Below are positions 18,840 to 26,971 of a stretch of DNA of 64,000 nt, piece after piece. Origin of the DNA: Halomarina rubra (GTDB lineage Archaea > Halobacteriota > Halobacteria > Halobacteriales > Haloarculaceae). Location: the NCBI RefSeq assembly GCF_023699475.1, contig NZ_JALXFV010000006.1, forward strand, positions 1 to 64,000, given 5' to 3'. A program made the translations under genes and the position numbers. Positions within the stretch are counted from its first letter, which is position 1, and each line of letters starts with the position of its first letter. The notes below the pieces were generated by a model, which saw only the letters and a list, made by a program, of their open reading frames with translations, was not told the DNA's origin and ran no database searches.

Positions 18840-19214
18840 ATGAACCGAACGTCCTCAGAACTGGTATACGACTTGCTGCTCGTGCTCGCGTCCGGACTCG
18901 GCGTCGTTACATACATGCTTGCCATCCTGATGAGCCCGGCACTTGGGGCAGGAGCCAGTCTCATACTCGTTGTCCTCGGACTGTTCACACTGGTCCCCGC
19001 TGGTAAACGTGTCCCCGCAGGCATGATTGGCATCACTGCCGTGGCGCTCGCAGGAATCGTTATCCCTCGAGCAGTTTCACGGGTAGACTCGGCAGTCTTC
19101 CCGCTCGGCAACGAGATGACGACCACGCTGCTCGTAAGCGGGATAGTCCTGCTCGTCACCTTCGCACTCGTACGGGTGACCGCATTTCAGCCCGAACCCC
19201 GTCACAGTACCTGA
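18840..19214 (+). CDS. small four-helix membrane protein, unknown
   Basis: The 124-residue protein has four hydrophobic helices filling nearly the whole length and a short polar C-terminus. No motif points to a function. ATG 18840 follows a divergent promoter region shared with the Nudix gene. It is followed ~110 bases later by repeat copy 2. Confidence 0.55.
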   Translation: MNRTSSELVYDLLLVLASGLGVVTYMLAILMSPALGAGASLILVVLGLFTLVPAGKRVPAGMIGITAVALAGIVIPRAVSRVDSAVFPLGNEMTTTLLVSGIVLLVTFALVRVTAFQPEPRHST

Positions 19215-19323
19215 GCGTCGCCACAAGAGAGCAACCCAACCGTACCGAACTGTTCTCTCACTGCCCTCCTACCCTGGGCGGTGAAATGGTGAGGAGCGGC
19301 CTGTAGCCGCTTGGTACACTCAC

Positions 19324-19418
19324 GCTCTGTGTCTACCAAAACCGGCAAGCGACGAGCGGGTTGTTTTCACACCGGTTCGCGGTGACGCAGCTGGTAGACG
19401 TGTGCCACGAGTGTATCA
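19324..19418 (+). repeat. ~95-bp intergenic repeat, copy 2
   Basis: GCTCTGTGTCTACC..CGGCAAGCGACGAGC..TTGTTTTCAC, then the segment GACGCAGCTGGTAGACGTGT and following bases identical to copy 1. It lies between two small membrane-protein genes. Confidence 0.8.
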
Positions 19419-19468
19419 CGAGACGTTCTGCCCCAGAGATATATTATAGGCCCTTGAGGTAACACAGT

Positions 19469-19696
19469 ATGAATACTCGACGCCTCGGGTGGGGAGTTGG
19501 TTCAACACTCTTTGGTGGATTCGCAATTGCGATCGGGCTTGTCAATGGCGTCTCATTAAGTACGGACTTTGTCGGGCGGGGAAGTGGAGCAGGACTGTAT
19601 ATTTTGAGTGGCCTCGTATTCCTGTACGGAATCGCTATCCTTACCGGAATTATCTCTGTCAAGGAGAACCCTGACAGAAATAGTCAGAGACAGTAA
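19469..19696 (+). CDS. 75-residue two-helix membrane protein
   Basis: The product is a small protein with two hydrophobic helices (~8-25 and ~45-65), a glycine-rich connection and a charged tail. No family is recognised. Support comes from the clean membrane topology and from its position between repeat copies 2 and 3, like the other small membrane genes here. Confidence 0.45.
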   Translation: MNTRRLGWGVGSTLFGGFAIAIGLVNGVSLSTDFVGRGSGAGLYILSGLVFLYGIAILTGIISVKENPDRNSQRQ

Positions 19697-19740
19697 CACC
19701 AATCGTCGAAAATGAGCGGGATACAATCCGTTAGACCCCC

Positions 19741-19810
19741 GCTCTGCGTCTACCGATAGCGACAATCGAGGCGACTTGCATGTCACGCTGGTCCGTGGTG
19801 ACGCACCTGT
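19741..19810 (+). repeat. ~95-bp intergenic repeat, diverged copy 3
   Basis: GCTCTGCGTCTACCGATAGCGACAATCGAGGCGA..GTGGTGACGCA follows the same order of elements as copies 1 and 2. It has lost the conserved 3' part. Confidence 0.5.
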
Positions 19811-20120
19811 TTGATGGCCTACTCCTCTGACTGACGTCGTATATGTCTCGGTGAACGGCTGTACGTGACAATGGACAGTGCAAATACGGTAGCTAATCTG
19901 CATCCACGAAAGTGGACAGACAGAAACTTTCTATCGGTGGCGAGCACGCTCATCGCTCCATCCAACCTTACCACACAGAGCCAACAATCACCACGTTCTC
20001 TGAACGCTCCTCCTCGAAGTCACATTGTAGAATGCTGTTCAAGAGATGGCACTCACGTCCGCTCATTGAGAGGACCGAACAGGCAGGCACAGGTTCGTGT
20101 TGCTGTGGGCGAACGAATTT

Positions 20121-20764
20121 CCACACATGGGTTAAATGGCCGGTAGATGCCTCGCTACTGCGGTTTGTGGAAATTGCGGTGCGTTTGGGGTGTGAGCGGT
20201 GTCCTGTCCCCCGTGTGTTCGAGTACTCGGGCGCGAATCGGAAATCGTCGGTTTGTGAGGGATACGGACCATCTAGCGGCTGAATGCGAGTGGTGACTGT
20301 GGTGAGATGCGCTGGAGTGACTCTGTAATTCGTGTCTCCTGAGTGGGCGATTGTTCCACACATGGACGCCCTCGTGCGATTTTGCATGTGTGTATCGGTG
20401 GGAATCGCCGGTTTGAATCTCGATACGTCTTCGTCGAATATCGGTGTTTGAGCGTCCCTATTATGTGTTGATGGGGAAATCGATGATGGTGGCGAGTGGT
20501 GCTGCTCGATGTGCATTGGCTGTTTGAGGGGGGTTTCAGCGTTCCACACATGGACGCCGTCTATCGGTTTTCACCTGTGAGATGGGGTCGTAAGCGGAGT
20601 TGCAGGCATTGTTGTTGGGGGCTGTATCGCCCGTTTTCGGCTGGCTCTTCGGAACTGTGCTGGGTGGGCTGTCGATGAGGGCCCTCGAGTGGATGCCCTA
20701 ATGGCGGTGAATGCCCACACACAGGTGAGTAACGTACTCTACCGGGGATTGGGGCCATGTGTGG
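20121..20764. repeat. iteron-like repeats of CCACACATGG
   Basis: Copies lie at 20121-20130, 20356-20365, 20544-20553 and (reverse complement) 20755-20764. The second and third share a longer TTCCACACATGGACGCC core. Between the copies the sequence is not repeated. Confidence 0.7.
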
Positions 20765-21179
20765 AGATTCGGGTGGTTGGTGGGCCCGGTTGTGTCGCAA
20801 TTCTCACGCGATGGATCCGGACACTGGGTTGACCTGTGGGGTGGGTGTGAGTAATCGTGCTGGTGAGTGCGATGGGGTCACGCTGGCAGGCTGATAGGAT
20901 GGTGACTGACTCTCGCCAGTGTGTCGACAGTGGTGGGTGTTCACCACGCTGGTGAAACGTGGCCAAATGTCCACTTCTATCGAATCGACGGTGATGGCTC
21001 GGGGGCTTGTTTTCGAGGGCCTTTTTCGGCTTGATTAGCGCTCCGAGCAGTCGGCTCGATCGTGACTTCGAGTAGTCAGCTCAAGTGTAGCTGTGTCCTG
21101 TCTGGGTGGCAGGTCACCTGCCTTGCTCACAGCGGGGTGAGTTCGACTGTGGAGGGCTTTCGTTGGGTGTGATAACGCG

Positions 21180-21575
21180 GCCTGACTTCCTCCCACGACT
21201 GAACTCATAGGGTAATGTATCGCGCTCACACAGGGGCTTGACTGTGGGCTACTCCGACGAAGACACTCCCCGGTGGGATTAGCTACCCACGACTAACGTC
21301 GTAGGCGTCCGCCTCAAATCTCTGTGAGCACCGCTGAGTTCAGGAGAAGTTGACTCGTGGGCCGGCCAGTCGAACGCGGTCGGGTCGATTGGTTACTCGG
21401 CCCGAAACTCAGGTCATCGTTGAACCTGAGAACTCCCAAGATTCCGTGGGCCTAACTCAGTGAGGGGCCCCCGCGACTTCAGTCGTGGAAGAAGTCAGGG
21501 TCACCCTCGCTTTCCTCGAATCACAGCACTGCACTGGAACGTCGTGAAGACGTCCACGACGTCAGTCGTGGGTCG
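21180..21575. mobile_element. cluster of TnpB-type element ends (MITE-like remnant)
   Basis: On the minus strand 21183-21206 reads TTCAGTCGTGGGAGGAAGTC, and on the plus strand 21469-21495 reads GCGACTTCAGTCGTGGAAGAAGTC. Both match the terminal hairpin plus GAxGAAGTC tail of haloarchaeal IS200/IS605-type elements. Further hairpins lie at 21285-21303 and 21552-21572. The two opposed ends enclose ~280 bases with no coding capacity. Confidence 0.5.
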
Positions 21576-21579
21576 TTGG

Positions 21580-24500
21580 CTATTGCGTGTCCTCGGAATC
21601 CTCGGCGTCCTCGCTGAGCATGTCCCGCGCATCGTGGAACGTGTACACCTTGCTCAGTCCGGGCGTGTCGATTGTGAAGTCTCGGGGGGCCGTCGTCTCA
21701 CTGTAGGTTTGCTCGACACGCTGTGGCCCTTCGTTCGGGTCATTGAGCGTCTGGAGGAGCTTGTGAGCAGCATTGCGGCTTTCGACCAGCCAGATTGCGT
21801 CCTCCGGGTCGAACTCTGCCATCTTATCGTAGTCGCTCAGAACGGCTTCGGCGATATCGTGATTGAGCCGCTCGGCCTCGAACGTGACCACGACCTCTCC
21901 ATCGTCGTTCAACGCCACTGCATCGAGTCGTGAGCCCCCGCCGATGTCGTAGTATGGCTTGACCTGTGTTGCCTCTGACTCGGGGTTTTCGACGTAGTAA
22001 CGCCGGAGCAACATCAACCCGAGAATGACCATCGCGACGTGGAAACTCGACTCACCAAGGTCGCCTTCCCCATCACCGAATGCAAGTCCGGATTTGTGTG
22101 CCTCGTTCAGCAGGCTACGGCCGGCCGCAGTGACGGTGTACAGTGTGTGGGGATACTTCGTGTCTTCCGATAAGAGGTCGTCGTCGATGAGTTCCTGGAC
22201 GTGGTGTGACTCAGCGCCAGTGTACTCCTGGAGTCTGACCATCGAATCCCAGATGAGGTCGTACTCCCAGTCACTGTCGACGCGCTGTTGATGGGCGTCA
22301 TAGACCGCCTGAAGGAAGAACAACTGCTGGTCGGTATAGCCCGTGGCCGCCCGTTCATCTGGTGAGAGCTTGGTCGACAGCGAACACAGCGGGACGTCCT
22401 CGCGGTTGAGGCGATCAAGGCCATAACAACACCCGACTGCGATGAGTAGGCCATCGAGTGATGTCTCATAGCGAGTCTCACAATGTGAGCAGACGAGTAC
22501 CTCTGCGGCAGCGTCGAACTCGATGCCCTTCGGGAAGCGCTTTGTGTATCCCAACACGTGCGTGTGGTCTGGTGGCGTTGGCTCGGTGTCGGGGGCTGTG
22601 GATGGGATGACAGTGTTCGCGACGTCGACACCGTGTTCATCGAGGGTATCCTCGCGGAGCAACTCGAATGCGGAATCGAATCTCGCCTGCATCGCTGGCG
22701 TCAGTGGCCTGTCGCTCTTGGGATGGCCATCGGGAAGTGGGTCCGACTGAAGTGTGAATGGCTGTGGCTCCGGAACGCCGTACTCACTGGGGAGCCTGGC
22801 GAGCCATTCACCACTTTTGAGCGCTCGAAGTCGGTTTCCTGCGTCCGTAGCGGACATCCCCGAGGTCGCGAATCGGGTGGCGAGTTCAGCATCGACCGCG
22901 ACGTTCCCCGCGATGATCGTCGAGATGTTGTTGAGAACCTCATCGTACGCCCGGGGACTGGCTGCTTGCAACTGCTTGGGAAACTGCATCGAGAGCCCCA
23001 CAGAAAGGTCGAAGCCACGGCCCTGACTGAGTAGGTCGGTCATGAGGCGTGTGGCTGCAACGTTAGCTGCCTCTTCGATATGGAGGTTGACGGTTGGGTT
23101 CTCTCCCATCCGCGTCGCCCGGCGTCTGAGCGCCGTCCAGAGCTTCGAGAGCAAGACGAGCGTGAGGGCAGTTTGTGACGACGACCGGAAGCCACTGGTG
23201 TCGAAGATGACGGTGGCCTTCTCATCATCGAGGATATCGCTGAACTCGAAGTGGGCATCATCCTCTTCTGGAACGTGCGTGAAGAGCTTGTTGAGCCGGC
23301 TATCTTCGGGAATCTTGTTGATACGGGTCTCTGCCCCACCGAGCACCATCTCGATTGTCTGGGTCGTATCGGAGGTGATACTCCCCAGCATCCGTTCGAG
23401 AACCTCATCGCTCACCGGAGGTGCATCCTCTGTCGCTTTCATCTCTACCGCTGCCTGCTGTAAGTCATCGTGTGAGAACGCATCGCTCCCATGGATCGGG
23501 TCGAACAGTGCCTTGACGAGATAGCGGATGGCCGACGGCGACTTCACCGCCTGGTGGAATCGATCGGTGCCCATCACGATTTCGAGAATTTCGATGTAGT
23601 GGTCGACGATGTCCTCGACGGCTTGGTTTCGCGGCGTGTTCGACGCGAGGTCTGCTCGAACATCGAAAAACGAGAGCGCAGGGAGTGTCTCTGCACACTC
23701 GAAGTAATAGACGTCATCGAGATTCCCGTGTTTCGCGAAATGAGCCTGCAGGTACTCTTTGGGCAATCCATCTCCCTTCCCGTCAATGATGATCGACGCC
23801 CCGAGTTGGCGAGGTGGCTCCTCATCGGTCTCGCTTTCTTCTCGTGGCTCATTGTTGAGCGTCCCAGTCAGCCCGAAAATCGACTTCCCGGAGCCAGACT
23901 TCCCAATGATCAGGATATGCCGTGGTTGCATCGACGGGGGTAATGCGATCTGCTGGGTTGGCTCGCCATCACTCGACAGTGCGGTCCCAAGTGGGAATCC
24001 CGCATCGTACTGTTCGAGAATGTTCTCGGGTGGCTGTGTCAGGCCCGTTCGCTCCGGAGGCGTTGCTGCAATTGCGCGCTTTCCGTTCGCCGTGAGTTGG
24101 TCGCCATCGATGACACACAGATGGGCAAGCGACCGCTCATCTGCAACCAGTGTCGGGCGAACAGCGATAGCGAGAAGCCAGACGAGCAATCGCCTCCCTA
24201 TCGTGAGGGTCGGCATCGTGCGCGCTGCCATCCGCTCAGCAAGGTCTTCTGGCTGATCGCTGCGTACATCCATTATCTTGTAGAATTTCCCATCTGACGT
24301 GGTGAGTGCTGAATCGAGTTTGCCGAGCGCACGGTCGCTCTCGGGTCCCCACGCAATCGCTCGAGTGGCAATCGTAAACGAGCTATCGGTGCTCATCGAA
24401 TCGATGCGCTCTCTGCGGTCTTCATGTTCTGCAAACGTCTCGATCTCCTTTTCGGGGTCCGTTGGGGTCATGAAGTCCCAAAATCGCATTGCTCTGGTGT

Positions 24501-25047
24501 CGAGGTTGTTCTTCAGCAGGTCGTCGCGGTTATTGGCGAGCTGTCTCCAGTCGTCTTTCGCCGTGATGAGTGCCTGATAGACGACGGTCGCCTCGACCTC
24601 CGCAAGTGAGCTGACGAGTGAGGTGAACGCTGGCTTCGTGTCGGACGCAGGGACGTCATCGGTGACGAGTGGCCGAAGCCCAGTCTGCCAGTCGTTCTTG
24701 CGTCTGCCATCGCCCTTGAACTCGACGCCACGCAGTGACGCGTCATCGATTGGCAATGGCTCCATCGACTCGACTCGTCTGAGTGCATACCCCACAAGCG
24801 CCTCTCGGAGAATCGGCTGAATGTCATCGAGAAGGTCAGGGCTGGCACAGATACGGTAGGTGCACACCCCCTCATCGATGATGAACTGCCACTCCAGAAC
24901 CTCCTCTTTGAGATACGAATGACATCGCTTGAGATGCCGAGCAATCTGAATCGGGTCTAACGAATCGGTCGTTGGCGTGATCTCGATGGCAGATCGCTCG
25001 CTCCACTCTGCAAATCTGTCGGAAGTTTGGCTATCGTCTGAGGCCAT
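21580..25047 (-). CDS. VirD4-like conjugation coupling ATPase with large C-terminal extension
   Basis: The 1155-residue protein has an N-terminal region of ~370 residues. A RecA-like motor domain follows with Walker A GKSGSGKS (~residue 381), Walker B SIIIDGKGDG (~419) and a second acidic motif LHIEEAANVA (~656). This is the pattern of the VirD4/TraD-HerA group that brings DNA to the type IV channel. A C-terminal part of ~400 residues contains a possible zinc site (CSHC, ~855) and a winged-helix-like segment. The last third has a KPYYDIGGGSRLDAVALNDDG stretch that resembles a nuclease-like or VirB4-associated fold. A TATA-like TTATTA lies ~27 bases upstream of the start. It is opposite in strand to the VirB4 operon. 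Confidence 0.82.
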   Translation of the reverse strand: MASDDSQTSDRFAEWSERSAIEITPTTDSLDPIQIARHLKRCHSYLKEEVLEWQFIIDEGVCTYRICASPDLLDDIQPILREALVGYALRRVESMEPLPIDDASLRGVEFKGDGRRKNDWQTGLRPLVTDDVPASDTKPAFTSLVSSLAEVEATVVYQALITAKDDWRQLANNRDDLLKNNLDTRAMRFWDFMTPTDPEKEIETFAEHEDRRERIDSMSTDSSFTIATRAIAWGPESDRALGKLDSALTTSDGKFYKIMDVRSDQPEDLAERMAARTMPTLTIGRRLLVWLLAIAVRPTLVADERSLAHLCVIDGDQLTANGKRAIAATPPERTGLTQPPENILEQYDAGFPLGTALSSDGEPTQQIALPPSMQPRHILIIGKSGSGKSIFGLTGTLNNEPREESETDEEPPRQLGASIIIDGKGDGLPKEYLQAHFAKHGNLDDVYYFECAETLPALSFFDVRADLASNTPRNQAVEDIVDHYIEILEIVMGTDRFHQAVKSPSAIRYLVKALFDPIHGSDAFSHDDLQQAAVEMKATEDAPPVSDEVLERMLGSITSDTTQTIEMVLGGAETRINKIPEDSRLNKLFTHVPEEDDAHFEFSDILDDEKATVIFDTSGFRSSSQTALTLVLLSKLWTALRRRATRMGENPTVNLHIEEAANVAATRLMTDLLSQGRGFDLSVGLSMQFPKQLQAASPRAYDEVLNNISTIIAGNVAVDAELATRFATSGMSATDAGNRLRALKSGEWLARLPSEYGVPEPQPFTLQSDPLPDGHPKSDRPLTPAMQARFDSAFELLREDTLDEHGVDVANTVIPSTAPDTEPTPPDHTHVLGYTKRFPKGIEFDAAAEVLVCSHCETRYETSLDGLLIAVGCCYGLDRLNREDVPLCSLSTKLSPDERAATGYTDQQLFFLQAVYDAHQQRVDSDWEYDLIWDSMVRLQEYTGAESHHVQELIDDDLLSEDTKYPHTLYTVTAAGRSLLNEAHKSGLAFGDGEGDLGESSFHVAMVILGLMLLRRYYVENPESEATQVKPYYDIGGGSRLDAVALNDDGEVVVTFEAERLNHDIAEAVLSDYDKMAEFDPEDAIWLVESRNAAHKLLQTLNDPNEGPQRVEQTYSETTAPRDFTIDTPGLSKVYTFHDARDMLSEDAEDSEDTQ

Positions 25048-25892
25048 CTGTTCGGCTCGGAGTAATCGGCTGTAATAACTCCCCCTGTCTTGCCGCTATT
25101 TGCGTCAATAGGGTGGTCAGTAGCGCTCGAAAGGCAATCGAGCAGATGGGTCTGGGGCGATATCCAGTCGCGTCTTCAGGATGGGTTGTGAGTGGTGGAT
25201 GAGGTGTTTCTATCAGAATCTAGTATATGTGTTGTCGTGGTTGTCTGTGTGTGGGCTGTGATCGACACCCAAAGCCAGAGGCGCCAGCCGCGCATTTCCA
25301 TCCTCCACCAGATGCACATGGTCCGGTTGAGCCCTCGCCTGTGGACGAATCTCATCACCTCGCAGTGCTGTTCACCGTGCTCGAATGGATTGTCGAACGA
25401 CGAAATAGCCCGAACGGGTGAGGAGTGGCTCTGGTGTCGAACTCTGGGCTACCTTGTGACCATTGCTACAGAGATTCGAGGCGAGTGCCTCCGAGGGTGA
25501 CCCCCAAGCGGTTCAACCCACTTCGTTTGGTGGCTGCTCGATAGTCGCTCTCGGCTCGTCCCGCTCGCTTCTCTGCCAGCCGACCGCAGCGCTCGTTGCA
25601 CTCGCGGTGCTCACTCGCTCGCCCCCTCCCGGGACGCCAGCACCAAGCGCACTGTCGGTTCTCGCTATCACTCGAACGCGCCACCGGCTTGTGTGCTGGC
25701 CGCTCGTGTCGTCTGGCCCAGCGCGCGGGGCTGGATGGATTCGTCGAAGAAAGCGCTCGCTCGCGCCCGAAGGGCGCTCGAAGGCGCGAGCGAGCGCAGA
25801 TGGAGTTGTGACTGACGGAGAGTCGGTCTGTGAGAAAACCGCGATTAGAGTCGCGGTTGTCGGCGCGTGAACGCCTTCGGTCAACGAAGACC
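25048..25892. other. intergenic region with IS-end remnant and strong palindromes
   Basis: About 845 bases without a supported gene. It carries GT-rich sequence at 25190-25260, a TnpB-end-like stretch at 25475-25515, a 15-bp inverted repeat at 25753-25797 and an 8-bp inverted repeat AACCGCGA/TCGCGGTT at 25837-25858. The last one is ~35 bases before the OB-fold gene and is a candidate operator. Confidence 0.5.
25753..25797. repeat. 15-bp perfect inverted repeat
   Basis: GCGCTCGCTCGCGCC (25753-25767) and GGCGCGAGCGAGCGC (25783-25797) flank a 15-base loop. The stem is very strong and could act as a terminator or a cruciform site upstream of the OB-fold gene. Confidence 0.7.
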
Positions 25893-26735
25893 ATGAGTAG
25901 CAAGATTAGCAGTCACAAAGAAGGTAGCGAAGCATACGAACACGTTGTCGACCCCACGGTCAAGTGGGAAGTCGACGAGCGGGTGGAACTCCGGGCAACG
26001 GTGGCGATGGAGATGCAGGCGACCATCGATTCGGACGTGATCGAGGCGATGGCGGCGGTCGAGAACGGCGAGTGTGAGCGGCCCTTCGGGATGACCCTCG
26101 AAGCCGAAGAACGGTGGGAGGCACGCGAGTTGGAGGTGGAGAGAACGCGGACCAGAGAAGATCGGTCACAAACGTCGAAGCGTGAAGCGGTGTGTCGTGG
26201 AATGTCCGTGAGGCAGTGTGGCCAAGAGACGGTCGAGCGGATCAACCCGATGGATGATCTGGATACGGAGACGCGTAGAGCGGTCGAGACGCAAGCGGCG
26301 CGGATTGCGAGTCGGGTGCGTGGCGGGATGGCTCCCTCAGGTATCGAAGTGCGGATTGCAGAACGGATGAACGCAGGAGCGGATGTCCAGACGGCGGTGC
26401 TCGAGACGCTGGATGAGGTAAAAGCGACACCCGGAGCGGTTGTGCCAATCGATGAGATCGGGACGGTGGGACGCAGTGAGGTCGACATCGAGGGTCGTAT
26501 CTCGAAGCTGTGGACGCCCTCACACCCCTCGATTGCGCAGGTCGGTCTGTTGGAGGATGCGACAGGGACGGTCAAGTTCACCAGTTGGGCGCGGTCGAAC
26601 CAACCCTGGCTGGCAGAAGGTGATGTGGTCCGGCTGCGGAACGTCGCGTGGAACTACTACGGGGAGCGCGTCTCAGTGGCACTGACTGGCTGGTCAACGG
26701 TGGTGTCCTTGGGTTCGTCTCAGACGCCGAGATAA
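25893..26735 (+). CDS. RPA-like OB-fold single-strand-DNA-binding protein
   Basis: The 280-residue protein has a charged helical N-terminal part (~1-180) and a C-terminal OB-fold (~188-270). Landmarks are [25 protein letters not shown] and DVVRLRNVAWNYYGERVSVAL. The OB-fold resembles those of haloarchaeal RPA-type single-strand DNA-binding proteins, often found on plasmids. It probably protects or remodels single-stranded DNA during replication or transfer. ATG 25893 follows a candidate operator (25837-25858). Its 3' third is the parent of truncated copies at 28.2 and 36.1 kb. Confidence 0.75.
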   Translation: MSSKISSHKEGSEAYEHVVDPTVKWEVDERVELRATVAMEMQATIDSDVIEAMAAVENGECERPFGMTLEAEERWEARELEVERTRTREDRSQTSKREAVCRGMSVRQCGQETVERINPMDDLDTETRRAVETQAARIASRVRGGMAPSGIEVRIAERMNAGADVQTAVLETLDEVKATPGAVVPIDEIGTVGRSEVDIEGRISKLWTPSHPSIAQVGLLEDATGTVKFTSWARSNQPWLAEGDVVRLRNVAWNYYGERVSVALTGWSTVVSLGSSQTPR

Positions 26736-26764
26736 GCTCGCTACGCGGTTTGTTTTCCATTCGA

Positions 26765-26838
26765 GACTCCCAGTGCCCATATCCCCACCTCCCCTCCTAT
26801 CGCTCCCGTGGCTCCGCCACGGCAGCCACTACCTTACG
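26765..26838 (+). repeat. 3'-flank hairpin repeat, copy 1
   Basis: GACTCCCAGTGCCCA..CCCC..CGCTCCCGTGGCTCCGCCAC. The stem is CCGTGGC/GCCACGG at 26806-26822. The block follows the OB-fold gene and recurs after its truncated copy (28.5 kb), alone at 29.97 kb, and in decayed form at 36.4 kb. It could act as a transcription terminator. Confidence 0.8.
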
Positions 26839-26875
26839 GCGGGGAGGAGGTCACTCCAACGCGGTCGAGGATCCT

Positions 26876-26910
26876 CGCCCTTCAGGGCGGGAGGGTGTCT
26901 ACGTTTGTGT
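26876..26910 (+). mobile_element. TnpB-type element right-end remnant
   Basis: CCTCGCCCTTCAGGGCGGGAGGGTGTC is the terminal hairpin plus GGxTGTC tail seen at the ends of haloarchaeal IS200/IS605-type elements. No tnpB gene is attached. Confidence 0.55.
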
Positions 26911-26971
26911 CGCACCATTTTCCGAGAATGTGAGCGAAATCGCCTCCACATCGTATTCGTACGGGCGCCGC

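Larger units (their letters stand above)
19811..21579. other. ~1.8 kb non-coding stretch, GT-skewed, with recurring CCACACATGG
   Basis: No frame on either strand has recognisable domains. From ~20150 to ~21000 the plus strand is visibly rich in G and T. The 10-mer CCACACATGG occurs at 20121, 20356 and 20544 and inverted at 20755, about 190-235 bases apart. From ~21180 the stretch turns into hairpins typical of TnpB-element ends. It precedes the 3' end of the VirD4-like gene and could hold an origin of transfer or replication. Confidence 0.55.

Noticed and set aside
19912-20551. Long overlapping frames on both strands in the GT-skewed region
   Set aside because: They arise from strand skew; the translations are His/Thr/Pro- or Cys/Arg-rich, lack domains and carry the repeated 10-mer within them.
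17595-20764. CRISPR array
   Set aside because: The repeats here are either ~95 bp with gene-sized spacing or 10-mers ~200 bases apart, without uniform spacers or adjacent cas genes.
25463-25903. Frames of 123-145 codons upstream of the OB-fold gene
   Set aside because: Highly basic translations from GC-rich palindromic DNA, spanning the 15-bp inverted repeat; not gene-like.
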